Below are positions 24,677 through 33,013 of a stretch of DNA of 64,000 nucleotides, piece after piece. Made by a program: the position numbers and the translations under genes. How positions within the stretch are numbered: the stretch's first letter is position 1; each line of letters starts with the position of its first letter. The notes beneath the pieces were generated by a model. That model worked only from the letters and a program-made list of their open reading frames with translations, made no database searches and was not told where the DNA came from. Where the stretch lies: positions 6,724,501-6,788,500 of the forward strand of contig NZ_JAOTIK010000001.1 in assembly GCF_030116705.1 (NCBI RefSeq), in the 5' to 3' direction. The stretch comes from Streptomyces sp. ML-6. GTDB taxonomy: Bacteria > Actinomycetota > Actinomycetes > Streptomycetales > Streptomycetaceae.

Positions 24677-25882
24677 TCACCCCTGGAACCGGTACTCCTC
24701 GAGGAGTCGGCGCCCGATGATCATTTTCTGGATCTCGGCGGTACCTTCGCCGATGAGCAGCATCGGGGCCTCCCGGTAGAGGCGCTCGATCTCGTACTCC
24801 TTTGAGAAGCCGTAGCCGCCGTGGATACGGAAGGCGTCCTCGACGACTTCCTTGCAGTATTCGGAGGCGAGGTACTTCGCCATCCCTGCCTCCAGGTCGT
24901 TTCGTTCCCCGGAGTCCTTTTTGCGGGCTGCGTTCACCATCATTGCATGGGCGGCCTCGACCTTGGTGGCCATTTCGGCCAGCTTGAACTGGATCGCCTG
25001 GTGCTGGGCAATCGGCTTTCCGAAGGTCTGGCGCTGTTGCGCGTAGGAAACGCCGAGTTCGAACGCACGCTGCGCGACGCCGCAGCCACGTGCCGCCACA
25101 TTCACCCGGCCGACCTCTACGCCGTCCATCATTTGGTAAAACCCTCGACCGGTGGTGCCGCCCAGTACCCGATTGGCCGGAATGCGCAGCCCGTCCATGA
25201 TGAGTTCGGTCGTATCGACGCCCTTGTATCCCATTTTGTCGATCTTGCCGGGAATGGTGAGGCCGGGGCGGACCTCGCCGAATCCGGGTTCCTTCTCCAC
25301 CAGGAACGTCGTCATCGACTTGTGCGGGGCCGTGCCCTCGGGGTGTCCTTCGTCACTCCGGCACAGGACGGCGACGAGCGAGGACGTGCCACCGTTCGTC
25401 AGCCACATCTTCTGGCCGTTCAGGACGTACTCCTTGCCGTCCCGGACCCCCTTGGAGGTGATCGCCGAGACGTCCGAGCCCAGCGCCGGCTCGGACATCG
25501 AGAACGCGCCCCGGACCTCGCCCAGCGCCATCCGCGGCAGGAAGGTGTCCTTCTGCTCCTGGGTGCCGTGCTGCTTGAGCATGTACGCCACGATGAAGTG
25601 CGTGTTGATGATTCCCGAGACGCTCATCCAGCCGCGGGCGATCTCCTCCACGCACAGCGCGTATGTGAGAAGCGACTCACCCAGGCCGCCGTACTCCTCG
25701 GGGATCATCAGCCCGAACAGGCCGAGTTCCTTGAGTCCCTCCACGATCTCGGTGGGGTACTCGTCACGGTGCTCCAGCTGGGTCGCGACCGGAATGATCT
25801 CCTTGTCGACGAAATCCCGGACCGTGGAGAGGATTTCCCGCTGGACGTCGTCGAGGCCGGCGGTCTGGGCGAGTCGCGTCAT
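24677..25882 (-). CDS. mcd: (2S)-Methylsuccinyl-CoA dehydrogenase (acyl-CoA dehydrogenase family)
   Basis: 401-residue FAD acyl-CoA dehydrogenase that, by operon position, oxidises methylsuccinyl-CoA to mesaconyl-CoA in the ethylmalonyl-CoA pathway. Motifs: IPEEYGGLGES, FSMSEPALGSDVSAI, KMWLTNGG, GRVNVAARGCGVAQRA, YAQQRQTFGKPIAQHQAIQFKLA and RIHGGYGFSKEYEIERLYREA, with the base region LLIGEGTAEIQKMIIGR. It needs an electron transfer flavoprotein; etfBA at 3648-5519 shares promoter architecture with this operon. The gene starts 2 nt after mch. Its 3' half has noticeably lower GC than its neighbours. Confidence 0.9.
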   Translation of the reverse strand: MTRLAQTAGLDDVQREILSTVRDFVDKEIIPVATQLEHRDEYPTEIVEGLKELGLFGLMIPEEYGGLGESLLTYALCVEEIARGWMSVSGIINTHFIVAYMLKQHGTQEQKDTFLPRMALGEVRGAFSMSEPALGSDVSAITSKGVRDGKEYVLNGQKMWLTNGGTSSLVAVLCRSDEGHPEGTAPHKSMTTFLVEKEPGFGEVRPGLTIPGKIDKMGYKGVDTTELIMDGLRIPANRVLGGTTGRGFYQMMDGVEVGRVNVAARGCGVAQRAFELGVSYAQQRQTFGKPIAQHQAIQFKLAEMATKVEAAHAMMVNAARKKDSGERNDLEAGMAKYLASEYCKEVVEDAFRIHGGYGFSKEYEIERLYREAPMLLIGEGTAEIQKMIIGRRLLEEYRFQG

Positions 25883-25884
25883 GG

Positions 25885-26412
25885 CTACTTCTCCACGTTC
25901 TTCTGCGAAGGCTGGTTCAACTCGGGACGGCCGGGCTGCTCCCCGCCGCGCTCCTTGATGTACGTCTCGGTGGGGACCATCACCTTGCGGCGGAACACGC
26001 AGACGAGCGTGCCGTCCTGCTTGTAGCCCCTGGTTTCCACGTGGACGATTCCGCGGTCGCTCTTCGACCTCGACGGCGTCTTGTCGAGAACGGTCGTCTC
26101 GCCGTAGATCGTGTCGCCGTGGAAGGTCGGCGCGACGTGCTTCAGCGACTCGATCTCCAGATTGGCGATGGCCTTTCCGGAGACGTCCGGGACGGACATG
26201 CCGAGCAGCAGCGAGTAGATGTAGTTGCCGACGACGACGTTCTTTCCGAAGTCGGTCGTCCGTTCCGCGTAGTTGCTGTCCATGTGCAACGGGTGATGAT
26301 TCATGGTCAGCAGACAGAAGAGGTGGTCGTCGTACTCCGTGACCGTCTTCCCGGGCCAGTGCTTGTAGATCGCACCGACCTCGAACTCCTCGTACGTGCG
26401 TCCGAACTGCAT
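25885..26412 (-). CDS. mch: Mesaconyl-CoA hydratase (MaoC family)
   Basis: 175-residue MaoC-type hot-dog hydratase that converts mesaconyl-CoA to beta-methylmalyl-CoA. Motifs: MQFGRTYEEFEVGAIYKH, LTMNHHPLHMDSNYAE (hydratase site region), GNYIYSLLLGMSVPD and VAPTFHGDTIYGET. A polar C-terminal tail of about 20 residues ends PSQKNVEK. It lies 2 nt from both mcl (upstream) and mcd (downstream), in one tightly packed operon. Confidence 0.88.
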   Translation of the reverse strand: MQFGRTYEEFEVGAIYKHWPGKTVTEYDDHLFCLLTMNHHPLHMDSNYAERTTDFGKNVVVGNYIYSLLLGMSVPDVSGKAIANLEIESLKHVAPTFHGDTIYGETTVLDKTPSRSKSDRGIVHVETRGYKQDGTLVCVFRRKVMVPTETYIKERGGEQPGRPELNQPSQKNVEK

Positions 26413-26414
26413 GA

Positions 26415-27431
26415 TCAGGCCTCCGGGGCTTCGAACTTGGAGGTGCGCTGCATGCCGGCGGCACGGCCCTTGCCTGCGATGACGAGGGCCATCTTGCGGC
26501 TGGCCTCGTCGATCATCTCGTCGCCGAGCATCGCCGAGCCCTTCTTGCCGCCCTTCTCCGAAGTGCACCACTCGTACGCGTCGAGGATCAGCTCGGCGTG
26601 GTCGTAGTCCTCCTGCGAGGGCGAGAACACCTCGTTGGCCGCCTCGACCTGACCGGGGTGCAGCACCCACTTGCCGTCGAAGCCCAGCGCCGCCGCCCGG
26701 CCCGCGACCTCGCGGTACGCGTCCACGTCGCGGATCTGGAGGAAGGGGCCGTCGATCGCCTGGAGGTCGTGCGTACGGGCCGCCATCAGGATGCGCATCA
26801 GGATGTAGTGGTAGGCGTCCGCCGGGTAGCCGGGCGGCTGCTGGCCGACGACCAGGGTCTTCATGTTGATCGACGCCATGAAGTCGGCCGGGCCGAAGAT
26901 CAGCGTCTCCAGGCGGGGCGAGGCGGCGGCGATGTCGTCGATGTTCACCAGGCCCTTGGCGTTCTCGATCTGCGCCTCGATGCCGATCCGGCCGACCTCG
27001 AGGCCCATCGTCTTCTCGATCTGGGTCAGCAGCAGGTCGAGGGCGACGACCTGCTGGGCGTCCTGGACCTTGGGCAGCATGATGCAGTCGAGGTTCTGGC
27101 CCGCGCCCTCGACGACCGTGATGACGTCGCGGTAGGTCCAGTGGGTGGTCCAGTCGTTGACCCGCACGACCCGGGTCTTGCCCGTCCAGTCCCCGTTGTT
27201 CAGCGCATCGACGATGGTGTGCCGCGCGCCCTCCTTGGCGAGCGGCGCGCAGGCGTCCTCCAGGTCGAGGAAGACCTGGTCGGCGGGGAGCCCCTGGGCC
27301 TTCTCCAGGAACCGCGGGTTCGAGCCGGGCACGGCCAGGCACGAGCGGCGCGGACGCAGCCGGGAGGTGCCGTCCCGCAGGGACGTCGCCTGGGAGTGGG
27401 GGGAGACGGGCGGGGGGGTGACGGCAGTCAT
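26415..27431 (-). CDS. mcl: L-malyl-CoA/beta-methylmalyl-CoA lyase (HpcH/CitE family)
   Basis: 338-residue member of the citrate-lyase beta family; cleaves beta-methylmalyl-CoA to glyoxylate and propionyl-CoA. Motifs: RSCLAVPGSNPRFLEKA, DQVFLDLEDACAPLAKE, RVNDWTTHW, IMLPKVQDAQQV, IGIEAQIENAKGLVN (metal Glu), LIFGPADFMASINM (metal Asp) and GKWVLHPGQVEAANEVF. Its ATG overlaps the ecm stop by four bases. Confidence 0.92.
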   Translation of the reverse strand: MTAVTPPPVSPHSQATSLRDGTSRLRPRRSCLAVPGSNPRFLEKAQGLPADQVFLDLEDACAPLAKEGARHTIVDALNNGDWTGKTRVVRVNDWTTHWTYRDVITVVEGAGQNLDCIMLPKVQDAQQVVALDLLLTQIEKTMGLEVGRIGIEAQIENAKGLVNIDDIAAASPRLETLIFGPADFMASINMKTLVVGQQPPGYPADAYHYILMRILMAARTHDLQAIDGPFLQIRDVDAYREVAGRAAALGFDGKWVLHPGQVEAANEVFSPSQEDYDHAELILDAYEWCTSEKGGKKGSAMLGDEMIDEASRKMALVIAGKGRAAGMQRTSKFEAPEA

Positions 27432-29440
27432 GCGGGGACCTCCAGAGGGTCGAGCTTGTTCGCTTTCCGGATCTCGTCGACGATACGGCCGATGATCTCC
27501 GTGATACCGAAATCCTTCGGGGTGAACACGGCGGCGACACCGGCCCCGACGAGGGCCGCGGCATCGGCGGGCGGAATGATCCCGCCCGCGATCACCGGGA
27601 TGTCGGCGGCGCCCGCCTCGCGCAGCCGGGTGAGCACGTCCGGCACGAGTTCGGCGTGCGAGCCGGACAGGATCGACAGGCCGACGCAGTGCACGTCCTC
27701 GGCGAGCGCGGCCGAGACGATCTGTTCGGGAGTCAGCCGGATCCCCTGGTAGACGACTTCGAAGCCGGCGTCGCGGGCCCGTACGGCGATCTGCTCGGCG
27801 CCGTTGGAGTGCCCGTCCAGGCCCGGCTTGCCGACCAGCAGCCGCAGCCGTCCGGCACCCAGGTCGGCCGCGGTCCTGGCGACCTTCTCGCGGACCAGGG
27901 CGAGCGGCGTGCCGGCCTCGGCGGTCACCGCCACCGGGGCGGACGAGACGCCCGTCGGGGCCCGGAACTCGCCGAAGACGTCGCGCAGCGCCCAGGACCA
28001 CTCGCCGGTGGTGACGCCCGCGCGGGCGCACTCCAGGGTCGCCTCCATCAGGTTCCCGGTGCCCGCCGCGGCCTTCTTCAGGGCGGCCAGGGCGTCACCG
28101 GCGCGGGCCTCGTCCCGGTTGTCGCGCCACTGGTGCAGGGCCGCCACGACCCCGGCCTCGTTGGCGGGGTCGACCGTCATGATCGCCCCGTCGAGGTCGG
28201 CGGTGAGCGGATTCGGCTCGGTCGTGTCGTGGATGTTGACGCCGACGATCTTCTCCTCGCCGCCCTCGATCCGGGCCCGGCGGGCGGCGTGCGAGGAGAC
28301 CAGCTCGGACTTCAGATAGCCGGACTCGACGGCTGCCATGGCGCCGCCCATCTCCTGGATCCGGTCGATCTCGGCGAGCGCCTCGGCGACCAGCTCGTCG
28401 ACCTTGGCCTCGATGACGTGCGACCCGGCGAAGATGTCCTCGTACTCCAGCAGGTCGCTCTCGTGCGCGAGCACCTGCTGGATGCGCAGCGACCACTGCT
28501 GGTCCCAGGGCCGGGGGAGCCCCAGCGCCTCGTTCCAGGCGGGCAGCTGGACGGCGCGGGCGCGGGCGTCCTTGGAGAGCGTGACGGCCAGCATCTCCAG
28601 GACGATGCGCTGGACGTTGTTCTCCGGCTGCGCCTCGGTCAGACCGAGCGAGTTGACCTGGACGCCGTAGCGGAAACGGCGCTGCTTGGGGTCGGCGATG
28701 CCGTACCGGTCGCTGGTGATCCGGTCCCAGATGCGGCCGAAGGCCCGCATCTTGCACATCTCCTCGATGAACCGGACGCCCGCGTTCACGAAGAAGGAGA
28801 TCCGTGCGACCACGTCGCCGAACTTCTCCTCGGGCACCTGGCCGGAGTCGCGCACGGCGTCCAGGACCGCGATGGCCGTCGACATGGCGTACGCGATCTC
28901 CTGGACCGGGGTGGCGCCCGCCTCCTGCAGGTGGTAGCTGCAGATGTTGATCGGGTTCCACTTCGGGATGTGCCGGACCGTGTACGTGATCATGTCGGTG
29001 GTCAGCCGCAGGGAGGGGCCCGGCGGGAAGACGTGCGTCCCGCGCGAGAGGTACTCCTTGACGATGTCGTTCTGCGTCGTCCCCTGGAGCCGGGCGATGT
29101 CGGCGCCCTGCTCCTCCGCGACCACCTGGTAGAGCGCCAGCAGCCACATCGCGGTGGCGTTGATCGTCATCGAGGTGTTCATCTGCTCCAGCGGGATGTC
29201 CTGGAACAGCCGGCGCATGTCACCGAGGTGCGACACCGGCACGCCGACCCGGCCGACCTCGCCGCGGGCGAGGACGTGGTCGGGGTCGTAGCCGGTCTGG
29301 GTCGGCAGGTCGAAGGCGACCGACAGGCCGGTCTGGCCCTTGGCGAGGTTGCGCCGGTAGAGCTCGTTGGACGCCTCGGCGGTCGAGTGACCGGCGTACG
29401 TCCGCATGAGCCACGGGCGGTCCTTCTGACGGCCGCTCAT
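27428..29440 (-). CDS. ecm: Ethylmalonyl-CoA mutase (B12-dependent, MeaA type)
   Basis: 670-residue single-chain acyl-CoA mutase that turns ethylmalonyl-CoA into methylsuccinyl-CoA. The N-terminal barrel (LMRTYAGHSTAEASNELYRR, SVAFDLPTQTGYDPDH, MNTSMTINATAMWL, QGTTQNDIVKEYLSRGTHVF) extends to about residue 530. The cobalamin domain follows, with GKPGLDGHSNGAEQIA (axial His), LSILSGSHAELV and IAGGIIPPADAAAL. It lies one base after the ccr stop. Methylmalonyl-CoA mutase is the main alternative; the ccr-mcl-mch-mcd context decides for ethylmalonyl-CoA. Confidence 0.93.
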   Translation of the reverse strand: MSGRQKDRPWLMRTYAGHSTAEASNELYRRNLAKGQTGLSVAFDLPTQTGYDPDHVLARGEVGRVGVPVSHLGDMRRLFQDIPLEQMNTSMTINATAMWLLALYQVVAEEQGADIARLQGTTQNDIVKEYLSRGTHVFPPGPSLRLTTDMITYTVRHIPKWNPINICSYHLQEAGATPVQEIAYAMSTAIAVLDAVRDSGQVPEEKFGDVVARISFFVNAGVRFIEEMCKMRAFGRIWDRITSDRYGIADPKQRRFRYGVQVNSLGLTEAQPENNVQRIVLEMLAVTLSKDARARAVQLPAWNEALGLPRPWDQQWSLRIQQVLAHESDLLEYEDIFAGSHVIEAKVDELVAEALAEIDRIQEMGGAMAAVESGYLKSELVSSHAARRARIEGGEEKIVGVNIHDTTEPNPLTADLDGAIMTVDPANEAGVVAALHQWRDNRDEARAGDALAALKKAAAGTGNLMEATLECARAGVTTGEWSWALRDVFGEFRAPTGVSSAPVAVTAEAGTPLALVREKVARTAADLGAGRLRLLVGKPGLDGHSNGAEQIAVRARDAGFEVVYQGIRLTPEQIVSAALAEDVHCVGLSILSGSHAELVPDVLTRLREAGAADIPVIAGGIIPPADAAALVGAGVAAVFTPKDFGITEIIGRIVDEIRKANKLDPLEVPA

Positions 29441-29441
29441 G

Positions 29442-30839
29442 TCAGGCGTTCCTGCCGTGCTCGTCGGTCCGCTCCGCCACCGCGTCACGGAACAGGTTGA
29501 TGGCGTCGAGGTGCTTCTCGCGCATCTCCCGGTCCCGGACGCCGAGTCCCTCGCGGGGGGCCAGGGCCAGCACGCCGACCTTGCCCTGGTGGAGGTTGCG
29601 GTGGACGTCGTAGGCGGCCTGGCCGGTCTCCTCCAGGGAGTAGACCTTGGAGAGGGTGGGGTGGATCTTTCCCTTGGCGACCAGGCGGTTGGCCTCCCAG
29701 GCCTCGCGGTAGTTGGCGAAGTGCGAGCCGACGATCCTCTTCAGCGACATCCACAGGTAGCGGTTGTCGTACTCGTGGTGGTAGCCGGAGGTGGAGGCGC
29801 AGGTGACGATGGTGCCGCCCTTGCGGGTGACGTAGACGGAGGCGCCGAAGGTCTCGCGGCCGGGGTGCTCGAAGACGATGTCCACGTCCTCGCCGCCGGT
29901 CAGCTCGCGGATGCGCTTGCCGAAGCGCTTCCACTCGCGCGGGTCCTGGGTGTGCTCGTCCTTCCAGAACTTGTAGTCCTCGGCGCTGCGGTCGATGATC
30001 GCCCCGGCGCCCATCCGCCGGCAGATCTCCGCCTTCTGCGGCGAGGAGACCACGCAGACCGGGTTGGCGCCGCCGGCCAGGGCGAACTGGGTCGCGTACG
30101 AGCCGAGTCCGCCGCTGGCGCCCCAGATCAGCACGTTGTCGCCCTGCTTCATGCCGGCCCCGTTGCGCGAGACGAGCTGGCGGTAGGCGGTCGAGTTCAC
30201 CAGGCCCGGGGCCGCCGCCTCCTCCCAGCTCAGGTGCCGCGGCTTGGGCATCAGCTGGTTCGACTTCACCAGCGCGAGCTCGGCCAGGCCGCCGAAGTTG
30301 GTCTCGAAGCCCCAGATGCGCTGCTCGGGGTCCAGCATCGTGTCGTTGTGGCCGTCGGAGGACTCCAGCTCCACCGACAGGCAGTGCGCGACGACCTCGT
30401 CCCCGGGGCTCCAGGCGTTGACGCCGGACCCGGTGCGCAGGACGACGCCCGCCAGGTCGGAGCCGATGACGTGGTACGGCAGGTCGTGGCGCCGGGCCAG
30501 GTCGCTGAGCTTCCCGTACCGCTCCAGGAAGCCGAAGGTCGGCATCGGCTCGAAGATCGAGGTCCACACGGTGTTGTAGTTCACCGAGCTCGCCATGACG
30601 GCGACCAGGGCCTCGCCGGGCCCGAGCTCCGGCACCGGGACCTCGTCGATGTGCAAGGACTTGCGGGGGTCCTTGTCGCGGGTGGCGAGTCCGTGGAACA
30701 TCTCGGTCTCGTCCTTGTGCACGGTCACCGCGCGGTACGACTCGGGGACGGGCAGGGCCGCGAAGTCCGCGGTGGTGACCGCGGCGGAGCCGCTTCCCGA
30801 TTCCGTCTGCGACTGGATCGCGTCCAGGATTTCCTTCAC
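29442..30839 (-). CDS. ccr: Crotonyl-CoA carboxylase/reductase
   Basis: 465-residue zinc-independent MDR-family enzyme that reductively carboxylates crotonyl-CoA to ethylmalonyl-CoA with NADPH and CO2. Motifs: VPELGPGEALVAVMASSVNYN, GSDLAGVVLRTGSGVNAW, LMPKPRHLSWEEAAAPGL, VLIWGASGGLGSYATQFAL (nucleotide site), FEHPGRETFGAS and IVGSHFANYREAWEANRL. GTG start at 30839 with GGAGG nearby; reading further upstream adds non-conserved sequence. It is the first gene of the ethylmalonyl-CoA operon, behind a long leader and a double-operator promoter. Confidence 0.96.
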   Translation of the reverse strand: MKEILDAIQSQTESGSGSAAVTTADFAALPVPESYRAVTVHKDETEMFHGLATRDKDPRKSLHIDEVPVPELGPGEALVAVMASSVNYNTVWTSIFEPMPTFGFLERYGKLSDLARRHDLPYHVIGSDLAGVVLRTGSGVNAWSPGDEVVAHCLSVELESSDGHNDTMLDPEQRIWGFETNFGGLAELALVKSNQLMPKPRHLSWEEAAAPGLVNSTAYRQLVSRNGAGMKQGDNVLIWGASGGLGSYATQFALAGGANPVCVVSSPQKAEICRRMGAGAIIDRSAEDYKFWKDEHTQDPREWKRFGKRIRELTGGEDVDIVFEHPGRETFGASVYVTRKGGTIVTCASTSGYHHEYDNRYLWMSLKRIVGSHFANYREAWEANRLVAKGKIHPTLSKVYSLEETGQAAYDVHRNLHQGKVGVLALAPREGLGVRDREMREKHLDAINLFRDAVAERTDEHGRNA

Positions 30840-31071
30840 GGTGTGCCTCCGGCGGATGGGGGCGCTCGGGAACGCGTGAGCAGTCCCTGCGAGCAAGGGC
30901 GAGCAGTGTGGTGTGGAGGTGGTGCCGTCGGTTCGGCTGTCAAAGCTTCGGCGTGCTCTGTGGAGCGGAAGGGTTCGCCTGTGACGCAGGCGTCCGGGCG
31001 CGCAGGCACATCGCTTGCGGGGACAGCCGACGTGCGTGAGATCCCAGCACGCCGGCCGCCCGGACACCTTC
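30840..31071 (-). other. Long 5' leader of the ccr operon
   Basis: From the predicted -10 (31072-31077) transcription should start near 31065, leaving about 225 untranslated nt before the ccr GTG. I see a small hairpin (GCCTG..CAGGC near 30979-30991) but no cobalamin or other riboswitch motif and no leader peptide with a ribosome site. Confidence 0.55.
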
Positions 31072-31113
31072 AACGTATGGCACTCCGTGACACCTGGCAA
31101 GGCACTGCGTGCC
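31072..31113 (-). promoter_or_regulatory. ccr promoter with paired TetR-type operators
   Basis: Minus strand: -35 TTGCCA (31095-31100), 17-nt spacer, -10 TACGTT (31072-31077). Operators GGCACGCAGTGCC (31101-31113, abutting the -35) and GTCACGGAGTGCC (31079-31091, inside the spacer, 1 nt from the -10), centres 22 bp apart. Geometry is identical to the etfB promoter at 5556-5597. Confidence 0.85.
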
Positions 31114-31208
31114 AACAATTTCTCTCACTTGTCACCCGCTGGGCACCGATGAGCGTCGTGCGGGGTGTTTCGCCGAGGTATGCCCCGTAAAGGACCTCGA
31201 ATGATCGA

Positions 31209-32003
31209 TCAGCGCGACCGGTACACGTAGGGCGTCGTGGTGCTCAGGGCCACGAATCCGAGCCGCCGGAGAATCGGGGCACTCATCCCGGAGGCGTCGA
31301 CCTGGAGGTGCTCGTACCCCCGCTCCGCCGCGATCCGGGCCCGGAGGGCCACCAGGGCCCGGTAGACGCCCCGCCCGCGCCATTCCCCGACCGTGCCACC
31401 GCCCCAGAGCCCCGCGAAGCCCGTCCCCGGATACAGCTCCATCCGGGCCGAGCTCACCGCTTCGCCGCCCGCCATGGCGAGCACCCCGACGAAGTGCTCC
31501 GGATCCCGTTCGAGCCGGCTCAGCACCTGGTGGCGCAGGTGCGGCAGCTCCTGCCCGAAGGCCCGCTCATGGGTGCGGACCAGCAGCTCCGCGTCGTCCG
31601 CGTCACGCACGGTGCGCAACCGGACGCCCTCGGGCGGCTCCACCGCCGTCGACAGCTCCGCCACCGGGGCGACCAGCAGGGTCTCCGGCTCCTCCGCCTC
31701 GAAGCCGGCCGCCAGGAGGCGCCGGCCCAGATCGGCCGGCCGGTCGTGCGCGTACAGCTTCCACTCGAACTCGTCCCGGCCGAGCGCCGCGTAGCGTGCC
31801 ACCTGGGCCGCGATCACCTCGTCCGTCCGGGCGGGGTCCAGGCCCGGGGACGACCAGACGATCCCGTTCCAGTCCTCGGCGCCGCCGATCTGTCGCACGA
31901 CGTCGCCGGTGCGCTCCACCTCCACGCCGGGGCCGTCGGGGCGGGCGTGCTCGCGCATCTCCCGGTCGAACAGGGCCAGCAGTGTCCCGCGCTCATGAGT
32001 CAT
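31209..32003 (-). CDS. GNAT-family N-acetyltransferase
   Basis: 264 residues. The C-terminal GNAT domain shows the acetyl-CoA loop GTVGEWRGRGVYRALVALRA and the late motif GYEHLQVDASGMSAPILRRLGF. The N-terminal 120 residues hold a second, degenerate GNAT-like half (EFEWKLYAHDRPADLGRRLLAAGFE). Substrate unknown. It lies between the TetR gene (103 bp upstream) and the ccr promoter. Confidence 0.83.
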   Translation of the reverse strand: MTHERGTLLALFDREMREHARPDGPGVEVERTGDVVRQIGGAEDWNGIVWSSPGLDPARTDEVIAAQVARYAALGRDEFEWKLYAHDRPADLGRRLLAAGFEAEEPETLLVAPVAELSTAVEPPEGVRLRTVRDADDAELLVRTHERAFGQELPHLRHQVLSRLERDPEHFVGVLAMAGGEAVSSARMELYPGTGFAGLWGGGTVGEWRGRGVYRALVALRARIAAERGYEHLQVDASGMSAPILRRLGFVALSTTTPYVYRSR

Positions 32004-32106
32004 CCGCCCACCCCAGCACCGGCAGGGGGGCGCGGCAACGGGGTTTCGGCGCGGTGACGACGGACGGGGCGTGCCTCGGAACCGGGCGCGCCCCGTCCGC
32101 AGGACC

Positions 32107-32922
32107 TCAGCGCTCCCGGAGCGCCTGCTGGATGGTGCGCATCACTTCGTCCAGCGGTGCGTCGGTGCGGGCCACCGCGACCAGCACCTCGTCGTGGGAC
32201 GTCACCGAGGCGGCCGGCTGCTTCGCCGGTTCGGTGCCGGCGATCCGGCCCGCGCCGATGCCGGTGCCGAAGGTGTCGCGGACGATCGCGAAGGCGTGGT
32301 CGAGCTGGGCCTCCACGTCGCCCTCGCCGCCCGCCCGCAGCCAGCGGCGCAGCACGTGGTTGTGGGCGGTGACCACGGCGGACGCCGCGACCTCCGCCAG
32401 CAACGGGTCGTCGTTGCCGACCTGGTGGTCGCGCTCGTCGAAATGGCCCAGCAGATAACGCGTGAAGAGCCGCTCGTAGCGGGCCACCGAGGCGATCTCG
32501 GCCTCGCGCAGGGTGGGGACCTCGCGGGTCAGCTTGTAGCGGGCCACGGAGACCGCGGGCTTCGCCGCGTACATCTTCATGACTTCCTTGATGCCGCGGC
32601 AGACGGTGTCGAGGGGGTGCTCGTGCGGCGGTGCGGCGTTGAGGACGGCCTCGGCCCTGACGAGGGTGTCGTCGTGGTCCGGGAAGATCGCCTCTTCCTT
32701 GGAGCGGAAGTGCCGGAAGAAGGTGCGCCGGGCGACCCCCGCGGCGCCCGCGATCTCGTCGACCGTCGTCGCCTCGTAGCCCTTCGTGGCGAAGAGTTCC
32801 ATGGCCGCAGCGGCCAATTCACGCCGCATTTTGAGCCGTTGGGCGGCGGCGCGGGTGCCTGCGGCACTTTCCTGGGCGTCGGGCGCGGCGGAGGCACGGG
32901 GGGACCTGGCGGGCTGGGACAT
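32107..32922 (-). CDS. TetR-family regulator, paralogue of 5629-6354, likely controlling ccr operon
   Basis: 271 residues. After a 30-residue polar N-terminus comes a TetR helix-turn-helix (ELFATKGYEATTVDEIAGAAGV..TFFRHFRSKEEAIFPDH), then a ligand domain with MYAAKPAVSVARYKLTREVP and AHNHVLRRWLRAGGEGDVEAQ. Both segments match the TetR at 5629-6354 closely, so the two arose by duplication. The ATG at 32922 is 6 nt after a TACGTT box (leaderless layout); an ATG at 32940 is a weaker choice. It lies in the same neighbourhood and orientation as the hydroxyacyl-CoA dehydrogenase and ccr genes. Inference: it binds the double operators at ccr and possibly etfB. Confidence 0.9.
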   Translation of the reverse strand: MSQPARSPRASAAPDAQESAAGTRAAAQRLKMRRELAAAAMELFATKGYEATTVDEIAGAAGVARRTFFRHFRSKEEAIFPDHDDTLVRAEAVLNAAPPHEHPLDTVCRGIKEVMKMYAAKPAVSVARYKLTREVPTLREAEIASVARYERLFTRYLLGHFDERDHQVGNDDPLLAEVAASAVVTAHNHVLRRWLRAGGEGDVEAQLDHAFAIVRDTFGTGIGAGRIAGTEPAKQPAASVTSHDEVLVAVARTDAPLDEVMRTIQQALRER

Positions 32923-32928
32923 GGTGTG

Positions 32929-32934
32929 AACGTA
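32929..32934 (-). promoter_or_regulatory. -10 box of the second leaderless tetR promoter
   Basis: TACGTT on the minus strand, exactly 6 nt before the ATG at 32922, the same box and distance as at 5617-5622. Confidence 0.6.
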
Positions 32935-33013
32935 CTGCATCGGGCCGGGGGAGTGCGCCCGCGGGGGAGGACCGCCCGAGGGATCGAGCAGCCCTCCCCA
33001 CCCGGATCCCCGC

